From Gallionella sp. UBA6045 (GTDB lineage: Bacteria; Pseudomonadota; Gammaproteobacteria; Burkholderiales; Gallionellaceae): 6,928 bases of DNA. The notes below the pieces were generated by a model. That model was not told the DNA's origin. It searched no databases and worked only from the letters and a program-made list of their open reading frames with translations. Of this stretch, positions 1-6,928 are shown piece after piece. Every line of letters starts with the position of its first letter. Position 1 is the stretch's first letter. The translations under genes were made by a program, and so were the position numbers. The stretch lies in NCBI GenBank assembly GCA_002429165.1, contig DIYV01000106.1, positions 1-6,928 on the forward strand, written 5' to 3'.

Positions 1-225
1 CGGCTCACTGGTGAGGCGGTTGCAGGCGTGATTCAGGTGGACAAGATTACCTACAATCGCATCCGCTTTGACTATGCATTCGAACCGCCGGCCACCATTA
101 ACGTCAAGGGTAAAGGCGAGATGGTGATGTATCGCCTCGTCTCGCGACTGAGCGGCGAGTCCACGGGCCGATTCAGAGCTTCAGGAAGATTCGGCGCCGC
201 TCTTCCCCAGGGTATCTCCGAATAG
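1..225 (+). CDS. Class III adenylate/guanylate cyclase-type protein, C-terminal fragment
   Basis: This is the 3' end of a gene that starts upstream of the window. Frame 1 is open from base 1 to a TAG at 223-225, giving 74 residues. The visible part has the pattern that ends class III nucleotide cyclase catalytic domains: a stretch reading G-VIQVDKITYNRI, then F-FEPPATINVKGKGE, then MYRLV. Family members commonly end in 'I-VS--TY--L---F-FE-RG-I-VKGKG-M-TY-L'. Enzymes of this family make cAMP (or cGMP) from ATP (or GTP). The metal-binding aspartates and the base- and transition-state-binding residues lie upstream and cannot be checked, so activity is unproven. After the domain comes a tail of about 23 residues rich in Gly, Ser and Arg with no recognisable motif. 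That tail is encoded partly by DNA that also encodes the GlnE C-terminus on the other strand (45-bp overlap). Any sensor domain (CHASE2, response regulator, HAMP) would be outside the window. Confidence 0.82.
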   Translation, partial: RLTGEAVAGVIQVDKITYNRIRFDYAFEPPATINVKGKGEMVMYRLVSRLSGESTGRFRASGRFGAALPQGISE

Positions 226-3015
226 ACTTCCCCATAATATCCTGCATGCGCTGGTTTCGATTGTGCCTTGTTCAATCCGGCATGGCGACATGTTGTTGAG
301 CCGCATGCGATGTTGTGTCTGACGCAAGTTACGATATAACAAGCGGACCTGTCCGGCGAGTTCGGCCGGGATAAGACCAAGCTCTCCCGCGAGTTTGAGC
401 AATGCCAGATTGCCGACATTGGCGGATAGTTGCGGGTATTGATGGGCATACGCCAGCACCAGATATTGCACCATGAATTCGATGTCTACCATGCCGCCGC
501 GGTCATGCTTGATATCGAACGGGCCGCTGTCATTGGGGTGGCCATCGTGCATCTTCTGTCGCATCGTCAGGATATCCTGACGCAGGCTCGTCAATTCGCG
601 CTTCTGACAAAGCACCTGCCGGCGGATATGCTCGAAGGCTGCGCCGATTTTGGCGTCACCCGCGCTGAAGCGGGCGCGCGTCAAAGCCTGATGTTCCCAG
701 ACCCATGCCTCATTCTTCTGGTAGCCGGCAAATGCCGCAACCGAACTCACCAGCAAACCGCTTGCGCCGTTGGGGCGCAGCCGCAAATCGGTTTCATATA
801 GGCGCCCCGATGAAGTGTAACTGCTCAACATTGTGTTGATGCGTTGTGCCAATCGCGCGTAGTTTTCCTGGGCATCCGGATGATCGTCGTCATACAGAAA
901 AATCAAATCGAGATCGGAGGCATAGCCAAGCTCCCTGCCGCCGAGCTTGCCATACGCGATGATGGCAAAATTTGGTTCATCGCGATGCCGCTTGCGCACT
1001 GTCGCCCAACTCAGCTTCAGCACATGGCGCAGCATCAAATCTGCCAGATCGCTCAGGTGGTCACTGAGCGTTTCCAGGGGCAACAAGCCTTGCAGGTCCA
1101 TCGCCAGCAGGTGGAAGGTCTGTTCCTGTTGTGTATGGCGCAACACATCCAGTTGCCGCTCGGCATCTTCAGCGCAGTCATCCAGGCGGGTTTGCAAGTC
1201 GTGATCGAGTTGCTGCCACTGCGGCGGCTGGTACATTTCTCGTGCATCCAGCAATTCATCGAGCAACGCCGGGTGCAGTGTCAGGTATTCGCTGGCCCAA
1301 CTGCTGGCGGCTACCAGTCGGGTCAAGCGCTGCAAGGCCTGAGGATACTCCGCCAGAAAGGCGAGATAGGCGGCACGTCCGCTGACGCCTTCCAGCAAGG
1401 TCAGCAGTCTGGACAGCGTTGCATCGGGATCGCTGTGTTGCGCGCTCAGGGTGATGAATTTCGGGATCAGCCGGTCCAGCCGCTGCTTGCTCAATTCGGG
1501 TAGTTGCTGATAGCGGTTGCTGTGGCGCAATTGCAGCAGGCGTTGCGTGCTGTTCTGTGAATCGAGATAGCCCAGTTTTTCCAGGGTGGCATCCAATTCT
1601 TCTGCGCTTATCCCCTCGCGCCATAGTTTCAGGTCGTTCGTGTGCCCGGCTAAAAGTGTTTCGTCTTGTCCCGCCTGCTGATCACCGAATATCTGCTCGA
1701 ATTGCCGGCTGACCAGCGCGCGGTGACGATCAAGCTCTTTCAGCAGTGCGGCGTAATCCGCATAGCCCATGGCATACGCGATGATTTCCCGATCTTCGGT
1801 TTGTTCCGGCAATTCCTGGGTTTGCTGGTCATCCAGATATTGCAGGCGGTGTTCCAGATTGCGCAGAAAAACATAGGCCGCATCCAGAGCCGCAACTGCC
1901 GGCGCCGGTAATTGAGCGTTTTCGCGCAGCTGTTGCAGTACGCTGCGGGTGGGGCGGATGCGCAACCTGGCATCGCTTCCGCCGCGTATCAGCTGGAATA
2001 CCTGGGCGGTGAACTCGATCTCGCGTATGCCACCCGGCCCGAGCTTGATGTTGTTGAGCCGGTTGCGGCGTTGTACTTCGTGGCGGATCTGTGCATGCAA
2101 CTTGCGCATTGAATCGATTGCGCCAAAGTCCAGGTATTTGCGGTACACGAACGGTTGCACAAGCTGAGTCAGTTCGGTGGTCTGCGGACTGGGCTGTTGC
2201 GGGTTTTCGGCGGGTGCAATGACACGCGCCTTGATCCAGGCGTACCGTTCCCATTCGCGGCCCTGGCTGATCAGGTATTCCTCCAATGCGGCAAAGCTCG
2301 TCACCAGCGGCCCGCTGTCGCCGTAGGGACGCAACCGCATATCCACGCGGAACACATAGCCGTCGGCGGTGAGATCGCTGATGATGTTGATCAGGCGGCG
2401 ACCCAGTCGGGTAAAGAATTCGTGGTTGCTCAGCCTGCGCGAGGGTAACGGCGCAGCCGTTGGGAACCCTGCGGCGTCCCCTTTACGGGTGTTGTGCTTG
2501 CCATCGGTTTCGCCGTCTTCCGGATACACAAAAATCAAATCTATATCGGATGAGACATTCAGCTCGCTACCGCCCAGTTTCCCCATGGCAATGACCAGCA
2601 GTTCCTGCGCAGTACCGCCGGATTCGCCGATCGGGCTGCCGAATTGCCCATGCAGAATTCGCATCAAGCAGGCTTGCGCGCGTTGCACACACTCCTCCGC
2701 CAGGGCGGTCATGGATTGCATGATTTCGTTCAAATCGGCCAAGCCATTGAGGTCGCGCAGTATCAATTTGACCATCACCTGCTTGCGCAACCTGCGCACG
2801 GCGCATGCCAATTGGGTTTCATCGTCAAGGTCGAGCCCGGATTGTTGCAGCAAATCGCGCATTTCTGCGCGACTGCACGATGTGGCGTAATTTTCCTGCA
2901 ACCAACCCAGCAAATTTTGGTCTGTCTCAAGTGCCCGTTTGGCATAACGGCTGCAGCGCAGGGTCTTTTGCAGCAAGTCGGCGAAGGCCAAGGGAATCGA
3001 GTTCACGATATTCAT
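181..3015 (-). CDS. glnE: Bifunctional glutamine synthetase adenylyltransferase / adenylyl-removing enzyme
   Basis: This cytoplasmic enzyme adenylylates a tyrosine of each glutamine synthetase subunit (inactivating) and removes AMP by phosphorolysis (reactivating), under control of PII and glutamine. At 944 residues it is full length for the family. It shows the expected two similar halves. The N-terminal (adenylyl-removing) nucleotidyltransferase domain has GKLGGSEL..SSDIDL at 145-160 (Asp157 and Asp159 as metal ligands), VDMRLRPYG at 224-232 (Asp225) and GPGGIREIEF at 327-336. The C-terminal (adenylyltransferase) domain has GKLGGREL..ASDLDL at 689-704 (Asp701, Asp703), TDLRLRPNG at 742-750 (Asp743) and DRGGMVDIEF at 838-847. 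All catalytic aspartates are present in both halves, so both activities are expected. The ATG at 3015 is preceded by AAGGAA three bases upstream. The C-terminus ends family-like with a CRILWGSLFGD segment and then a short tail. One oddity is an extra stretch of about 20 residues (about 173-192) in the N-terminal domain, encoded by a palindromic sequence. The gene is divergent from yhdP and convergent with the cyclase gene. Confidence 0.97.
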   Translation of the reverse strand: MNIVNSIPLAFADLLQKTLRCSRYAKRALETDQNLLGWLQENYATSCSRAEMRDLLQQSGLDLDDETQLACAVRRLRKQVMVKLILRDLNGLADLNEIMQSMTALAEECVQRAQACLMRILHGQFGSPIGESGGTAQELLVIAMGKLGGSELNVSSDIDLIFVYPEDGETDGKHNTRKGDAAGFPTAAPLPSRRLSNHEFFTRLGRRLINIISDLTADGYVFRVDMRLRPYGDSGPLVTSFAALEEYLISQGREWERYAWIKARVIAPAENPQQPSPQTTELTQLVQPFVYRKYLDFGAIDSMRKLHAQIRHEVQRRNRLNNIKLGPGGIREIEFTAQVFQLIRGGSDARLRIRPTRSVLQQLRENAQLPAPAVAALDAAYVFLRNLEHRLQYLDDQQTQELPEQTEDREIIAYAMGYADYAALLKELDRHRALVSRQFEQIFGDQQAGQDETLLAGHTNDLKLWREGISAEELDATLEKLGYLDSQNSTQRLLQLRHSNRYQQLPELSKQRLDRLIPKFITLSAQHSDPDATLSRLLTLLEGVSGRAAYLAFLAEYPQALQRLTRLVAASSWASEYLTLHPALLDELLDAREMYQPPQWQQLDHDLQTRLDDCAEDAERQLDVLRHTQQEQTFHLLAMDLQGLLPLETLSDHLSDLADLMLRHVLKLSWATVRKRHRDEPNFAIIAYGKLGGRELGYASDLDLIFLYDDDHPDAQENYARLAQRINTMLSSYTSSGRLYETDLRLRPNGASGLLVSSVAAFAGYQKNEAWVWEHQALTRARFSAGDAKIGAAFEHIRRQVLCQKRELTSLRQDILTMRQKMHDGHPNDSGPFDIKHDRGGMVDIEFMVQYLVLAYAHQYPQLSANVGNLALLKLAGELGLIPAELAGQVRLLYRNLRQTQHRMRLNNMSPCRIEQGTIETSACRILWGSLFGDTLGKSGAESS
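184..206. other. Hairpin at the overlapping 3' ends of glnE and the cyclase gene
   Basis: GGAAGA (184-189) and TCTTCC (201-206) are perfect 6-base inverted repeats around an 11-base loop that itself holds the palindrome CGGCGCCG (192-199). On the glnE strand the stem abuts the TGA stop codon (181-183). There is no T-run after the stem on either strand, so it does not qualify as a standard intrinsic terminator. It could slow polymerase or protect mRNA 3' ends, but it also lies in coding sequence on both strands and may be fortuitous. Confidence 0.25.
2436..2495 (-). repeat. Candidate palindromic element inserted in frame in glnE
   Basis: A strong imperfect hairpin lies inside glnE. AACGGC (2447-2452) and GCCGTT (2456-2461) are separated by a 3-base loop. 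The stem extends with AGGGT (2442-2446) pairing with ACCCT (2466-2470) around a GGGA bulge, and further with GCGC (2437-2440) plus G2441 against bases 2472-2476 with single-base bulges. It encodes roughly residues 173-192 of GlnE, a Pro/Ala/Gly-rich stretch (R-KGDAAGFPTAAPLPS) between the first catalytic DxD strand and the conserved segment starting NHEFFTRLGRRL. As I recall the E. coli protein, this connection is much shorter. The approximate 60-bp length is a multiple of three, so the frame is kept. No second copy occurs in the window, so the idea that this is a dispersed repeat is inferred from its palindromic structure and its position in a variable loop. The boundaries are approximate. 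Confidence 0.45.
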
Positions 3016-3018
3016 GGG

Positions 3019-3024
3019 TTCCTT
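3019..3024 (-). promoter_or_regulatory. Ribosome binding site of glnE
   Basis: On the minus strand AAGGAA sits three bases (CCC) before the ATG at 3015-3013. It is a good Shine-Dalgarno match at slightly short spacing. It supports this ATG as the glnE start, and the first residues (MNIVNSIPLAFADLL) look like an ordinary GlnE N-terminus. Confidence 0.7.
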
Positions 3025-3027
3025 AAG

Positions 3028-3057
3028 TTAGAATACACATTGTCTTCCAATTATAAA
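3028..3057 (+). promoter_or_regulatory. Candidate promoter for yhdP
   Basis: TATAAA at 3052-3057 could act as a -10 box, with TTAGAA at 3028-3033 as a poor -35 (3 of 6 consensus bases) at 18-base spacing. This would start transcription near 3064 and leave a leader of about 37 bases. It overlaps the candidate glnE -10 box on the opposite strand, so the two promoters would compete if both are real. The evidence is consensus matching only. Confidence 0.25.
3050..3055 (-). promoter_or_regulatory. Candidate -10 box for glnE
   Basis: A perfect TATAAT is read on the minus strand 34 bases before the glnE start codon, which would give a leader of about 25-30 bases. No convincing -35 element lies 16-18 bases further upstream (the DNA there is GC-rich, around 3072-3079), so this would be a weak promoter or one needing an activator. 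The match could be chance in an AT-rich spacer. Confidence 0.35.
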
Positions 3058-3100
3058 TTTTAGCCACTCATTCCGGCGCCTTAACGTTTTAGATTAATCA

Positions 3101-6100
3101 ATGTTGAACTCACTCCCTGTCCGTTTGCTTTGGCACAGTTTGAACTGGCTATCGCGACTTATCGTCGTTGTTTCGGCGGTTGCGGCCGTGCTGATCGCAT
3201 TTTCCATCATGGCGCTGCGCTATTGGCTATTGCCGGATATAGAGCAATATCATGAAAGGATCACGTCTTCCGTGTCAGCCGCGATAGGAAATCCGGTCAC
3301 CATCGGCAAGATAAAGGGTGAATGGCGGGGTTTTCTGCCGCACCTCAATTTTACCGATGTGCGCATTCTGGATGATCAGCGACAGCCTGCATTGGAGCTT
3401 CAACGCATTGATGGAAGCCTGTCCTGGATGTCACTGTTCACCGCTGAACTTCGTTTGGCCAGCCTGGAAATAGACAGGCCGGAGCTGCTGATACGGCGGG
3501 ATGCTGAAGGAAAGCTTTTTATCGGCAAACTGGTACTTTCCAGACAAGGTGACAATAACGATATTTCCGACTGGTTGTCGCATCAGTCTAACCTGGTGGT
3601 GCGCAATGCCCTGATTGTCTGGATAGACGAGCAGCGCGGAGCGCCACCGCTGGTGTTGCAACAGGTTAATTTGCGTATTCACAATTCATTCAGCAAACAC
3701 AGCTTTGCCTTGCAGGCGATACCGCCAAGCGAACTGTCGACCCCGCTGGATGTGCGCGGAGAGTTTTATGGGGCAAGTTTCGATAACCTGGGAAAGTGGC
3801 ACGGCCGGTTGTTTACACGCATGGATTACACCGACGTGACAGCCTGGCGACCATGGCTGGATTTACCCGGTGAATTCAGCCGCGGTCGTGGCGCACTGCG
3901 CGGTTGGCTGGGTGTCAATGATGGCAAGGTGACGCAGATTACGGCTGATCTGGACTTGCGTGATGTGGTCACCAAGCTCGGCGAAGATCTGCCTGAAATG
4001 ACGTTGCACGAATTGCGCGGTCGCGCCTCATGGCAAGAAGTTGCAGGCGGTTTTGAAGTTTCCACCAGACATTTGGCGATGAAATTGCAGGACGGGCTCA
4101 ATTTTCAACCCACGGATTTTTATCTCAGAGCAGTAAATACAGGCGATCAACTGGCCATCGGCAGCCAGGCCTCAAGCGGAGAGATACGCGCCAACTTGTT
4201 GCGATTGGAGAGCCTTGCCGAGTTGGCAAAATACTTGCCTATGGAAGCCGGTCTGCGCGCGCGTCTGGATACGTATGCGCCAAGGGGGGAAGTATCCAAT
4301 CTGGATGCGCAATGGCAAGGCCCGCCCGGAAAACCGGAAAACTACAAGCTCAAAGGACATTTTGAGAAACTTGCGCTAAACCAGGTCGGCAAAATGCCGG
4401 GTTTTTCCGGTTTGACCGGGGATGTGGATGGCAGCGAGGCGAGCGGCAGGTTGAGCATCAATGCCCGCAAGATGATCGTGGATGCACCGGGTGAGATGCG
4501 CGAGCCGCTGTCTTTTGCCACCTTGATCGGACAAGCCGGTTGGCAGCGCAAAAACGGGGAGTTGTCGGTCAATGTCGACAACATTGCAGTCGCCAACAAC
4601 GATCTGGCAGGTAATTTGTATGGCAGTTACCGGACTCAGGCCGGCACATTGGGTGTGCTGGATTTGACCGGCAGATTGACGCGCGGCGATATCAGTCGCG
4701 CTGCCCGTTATACCCCGCTGGTCGCGCTGGACAGGGAAGGAAACGACTGGCTGAACGGCGCGCTGCTGGCCGGTCATACCGAGGACTTTCGTATCCGCAT
4801 CAAGGGTAACCTGAGCAACTTCCCTTTGGACGGCACCAAAGACGTGCTGTTTGAAATCGGCGGGCATGCACGGGATGCGGTGATGGAATTCGACAAGAAC
4901 TGGCCGCGTATCGAAAATATTTCCGGTGAATTTTTGATACGCGGCAACAGGCTGAGTGTGGAGTCACCGTCGGCGACCATACTCGACACGCGCTTGCATA
5001 ATGTCACCGTCACGATACCGGACATGATGAGCAAGGACCTGTCGCTGGAAATCAAGGGCGAGGCGACGGGCGCAAGCAATTTATTTCTGGAATTTGTACA
5101 GAAAAGTCCGGTGCGCGGTTACATAGACGGATTTACCGACGGTGTCAGTGCCAGAGGCAACGGGCAGCTGGATTTAACTGCGCATATTCCCCTGTCGGGA
5201 GACAAGCCGGTGAAAGTGTCCGGAACGCTCAAGGTACAGGATAACGATATTGATTTGGGCAAAGACGTGCCATTGTTGCGCAACACGCGCGGGACTTTAT
5301 TGTTCACGGAATCGGGCATGCACGCAAATGGTGTAACTGCGCAAATATTGGGCGGGAAAGCCAGCATCAGTGTGCAGAGCGAAGAGGGCGGTGTGATGCA
5401 TGCCACAGTTAAAGGACGCAGCAATGTTGATGTATTGCGCAAGATCGAGACGTATCCTGTGCTGGATTATTTGCAAGGCAGTGCGGACTGGGATGCCGAT
5501 ATCAGTGTGATTAAAAAATCCGCACAGATCATCATCACGTCCAACTTGCAGGGGATCAGTTCCAGTTTGCCGCAACCTTTTGCCAAACGCGCCAACGAGG
5601 TAATGTTGTTGCGCGTGGAAAAGAACCCTGTCCTGATTTTGCCAAAGCGGGCCGCTCATCAGGAAAAATGTGCAGAGCCTTGTCCCAAGGTGGAAGGCTC
5701 TGTGGCCGAGGGGCGGGATGTGATCACCGCACGCCTTGGAAATCTGCTCAGCACTCGGCTGGAGCGTCAAAACGAAAATGGGGCAATGATGATCAAACGC
5801 GGCACGGTCAGTTTCGGCGCCCAGGGCAAGTCTCCGGCATCAAAAAAGACGAAGAAACCATCGCGCGGCAAGGATGGTGTGTGGTTGGTCGGTGACTTGC
5901 CCGAATTATCGGTGGAAGGATGGGGGAGCTTGGCTGGCAGTGCGGGAAAAGCAGGTAAAAACAATGACACAAGTGCCGGTGTTTCCACAACCCATTCCGC
6001 GAAGCCACCAAATAACGCTGGCCAAGCGGCTGGTTATGGGCCGGCATTGCCAATCGCCGGGGCAAATCTGTATATCGGAAAATTAACAGGATATGGACAG

Positions 6101-6928
6101 AGTTTCAGCGCGTTGCATGTCACTGTCGCCAGGCGTGGCGACGGATTGGCTGCGCGGCTGTCCAGTAGCGGGCTGAACGGCGAAGTGGTATGGGAGCCTC
6201 ACGGATATGAAACGGGGAGCATGTTTCGCGCGCGTTTAAGTAATTTGCAATGGTCAGGCGAAGAACAATCCAAACTTCCTTTGCCGTCTGAAGAACCGGT
6301 CAAAGCCAAACAGGCAGGCAAAACACAACCCGGCGTTATTCCGGCACTGGATATCTCGGTCGAGAACTTACAAATCGAAGGAAAACACATCGGTCACTTC
6401 CAAATGATTGGTCACCCGGAAAACAAGGACTGGCGGATGCGCCGTCTGAATATCACCAACCCGGACGGCAGCCTGGTTGGGGACGGGGTCTGGAGCGATA
6501 CACAGGGACAGCAGAAAACCCAGCTCAATTTGATGCTGGATATCAGCAATGCCGGAAAGATACTCGAGCGTTCCGGGTATCCCAATACGGTCAAGGGCGG
6601 GAGTGGCAGGCTGGCGGCTGATTTGTCATGGGCGGGGACGCCCGACGAATTCAGTTCTGCTACGCTGAACGGCTCGCTGAAGCTGGATACCGGCAAGGGC
6701 CAGTTCCTGAAAATGGATCCCGGCGCCGGCAAATTGCTCAGTGTGCTCAGTTTGCAGGATTTGCCCAAACATATCGCCCTGGGCTTTACAGACGTGTTCA
6801 GCGAGGGTTTTCAGTTCGACAACATCAAAGGCAATGCCACCATCAAGGACGGTGTCATCGAGAGCCAGGATTTTCGCATTTATGGATCATCTGCCAAAGT
6901 GACCATGAAAGGCAGTGTTGATCTGAAG
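3101..6928 (+). CDS. yhdP: YhdP-type AsmA-like envelope lipid-transport protein, 3' end cut by the window
   Basis: The frame is open for 1276 codons to the last base of the window. Residues about 20-38 form one hydrophobic membrane anchor (LIVVVSAVAAVLIAFSIM) after a short basic N-terminus. The rest would be periplasmic and has the repetitive amphipathic beta-strand texture of AsmA-like bridge proteins. In E. coli, YhdP acts with TamB and YdbH in moving phospholipids to the outer membrane; the same role here is inferred. Family signatures seen are an N-terminal G-PV-IG-I-GEW segment (64-75), blocks such as GYIDGFTDG mid-protein, and the C-terminal GKGQF and GAGKLLSVLSLQDLP (1198-1222) with the FTDVFSEGFQFD motif (1229-1240). 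Compared with E. coli YhdP as I recall it, about 90-100 residues with the C-terminal hydrophobic segment should lie beyond the window. The ATG at 3101 is the first possible start because an in-frame TAA lies at 3095-3097. No clear Shine-Dalgarno precedes it. Lys/Ala/Gly/Pro-rich linkers occur at 910-925, 945-982 and 1053-1081. Confidence 0.93.
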   Translation, partial: MLNSLPVRLLWHSLNWLSRLIVVVSAVAAVLIAFSIMALRYWLLPDIEQYHERITSSVSAAIGNPVTIGKIKGEWRGFLPHLNFTDVRILDDQRQPALELQRIDGSLSWMSLFTAELRLASLEIDRPELLIRRDAEGKLFIGKLVLSRQGDNNDISDWLSHQSNLVVRNALIVWIDEQRGAPPLVLQQVNLRIHNSFSKHSFALQAIPPSELSTPLDVRGEFYGASFDNLGKWHGRLFTRMDYTDVTAWRPWLDLPGEFSRGRGALRGWLGVNDGKVTQITADLDLRDVVTKLGEDLPEMTLHELRGRASWQEVAGGFEVSTRHLAMKLQDGLNFQPTDFYLRAVNTGDQLAIGSQASSGEIRANLLRLESLAELAKYLPMEAGLRARLDTYAPRGEVSNLDAQWQGPPGKPENYKLKGHFEKLALNQVGKMPGFSGLTGDVDGSEASGRLSINARKMIVDAPGEMREPLSFATLIGQAGWQRKNGELSVNVDNIAVANNDLAGNLYGSYRTQAGTLGVLDLTGRLTRGDISRAARYTPLVALDREGNDWLNGALLAGHTEDFRIRIKGNLSNFPLDGTKDVLFEIGGHARDAVMEFDKNWPRIENISGEFLIRGNRLSVESPSATILDTRLHNVTVTIPDMMSKDLSLEIKGEATGASNLFLEFVQKSPVRGYIDGFTDGVSARGNGQLDLTAHIPLSGDKPVKVSGTLKVQDNDIDLGKDVPLLRNTRGTLLFTESGMHANGVTAQILGGKASISVQSEEGGVMHATVKGRSNVDVLRKIETYPVLDYLQGSADWDADISVIKKSAQIIITSNLQGISSSLPQPFAKRANEVMLLRVEKNPVLILPKRAAHQEKCAEPCPKVEGSVAEGRDVITARLGNLLSTRLERQNENGAMMIKRGTVSFGAQGKSPASKKTKKPSRGKDGVWLVGDLPELSVEGWGSLAGSAGKAGKNNDTSAGVSTTHSAKPPNNAGQAAGYGPALPIAGANLYIGKLTGYGQSFSALHVTVARRGDGLAARLSSSGLNGEVVWEPHGYETGSMFRARLSNLQWSGEEQSKLPLPSEEPVKAKQAGKTQPGVIPALDISVENLQIEGKHIGHFQMIGHPENKDWRMRRLNITNPDGSLVGDGVWSDTQGQQKTQLNLMLDISNAGKILERSGYPNTVKGGSGRLAADLSWAGTPDEFSSATLNGSLKLDTGKGQFLKMDPGAGKLLSVLSLQDLPKHIALGFTDVFSEGFQFDNIKGNATIKDGVIESQDFRIYGSSAKVTMKGSVDLK

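Noticed and set aside
844..1503. A 219-codon open frame on the + strand opposite glnE
   Set aside because: It lies wholly antisense to the conserved glnE coding sequence, its translation is Gln/Ile-rich without domain features, and it has no ribosome binding site. It is a shadow of glnE codon use.
2644..3063. A 139-codon + strand frame running into the intergenic region
   Set aside because: It is antisense to the GlnE N-terminus and ends in the promoter spacer. The protein has no recognisable features and no supporting ribosome binding site.
4376..4867. A 163-codon open frame on the - strand inside yhdP
   Set aside because: It is antisense to a region whose + strand translation aligns well with YhdP family texture. 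The antisense product shows no family motif.
5297..5770. A 157-codon - strand frame inside yhdP
   Set aside because: It is a compositional shadow. The + strand frame is continuous and family-like through this stretch.
1..6928. A possible undescribed multi-gene system (defence, mobile element, CRISPR, biosynthetic cluster)
   Set aside because: All long coding capacity is explained by three known families. No transposase, integrase, direct-repeat array, tRNA or attachment site was seen on either strand.

Overview
The window holds three genes of what looks like a betaproteobacterium, probably of the Nitrosomonadales/Gallionellaceae kind. This placement rests on the character of the GlnE and YhdP proteins, the moderate GC content and the divergent glnE/yhdP pairing. 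It is recall-based inference; no search was run.

Layout. (1) Bases 1-225, + strand: the last 74 codons of a class III adenylate/guanylate cyclase-type protein that begins outside the window. (2) Bases 181-3015, - strand: a complete glnE, the bifunctional adenylyltransferase/adenylyl-removing enzyme of glutamine synthetase. Its 3' end overlaps the convergent cyclase gene by 45 bp. (3) Bases 3016-3100: an 85-bp AT-rich divergent intergenic region holding the glnE ribosome binding site and overlapping candidate -10 boxes for both directions. (4) Bases 3101-6928, + strand: a very long frame, open to the window edge (1276 codons visible), coding for a YhdP-type AsmA-like envelope protein that lacks only its extreme C-terminus.

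How they fit together. GlnE sets glutamine synthetase activity in response to PII and glutamine. YhdP-type proteins are inner-membrane-anchored periplasmic bridges implicated in phospholipid delivery to the outer membrane. The cyclase tail belongs to a signalling protein. They do not form one pathway. glnE and yhdP share a control region, and glnE and the cyclase gene converge.

This is mostly an ordinary housekeeping region. The most interesting signal is a roughly 60-bp in-frame insertion in the N-terminal catalytic domain of GlnE. It carries a strong imperfect palindrome and looks like a small dispersed palindromic repeat that has become protein-coding. No tRNA, rRNA, CRISPR array, insertion sequence or novel multi-gene system was seen.
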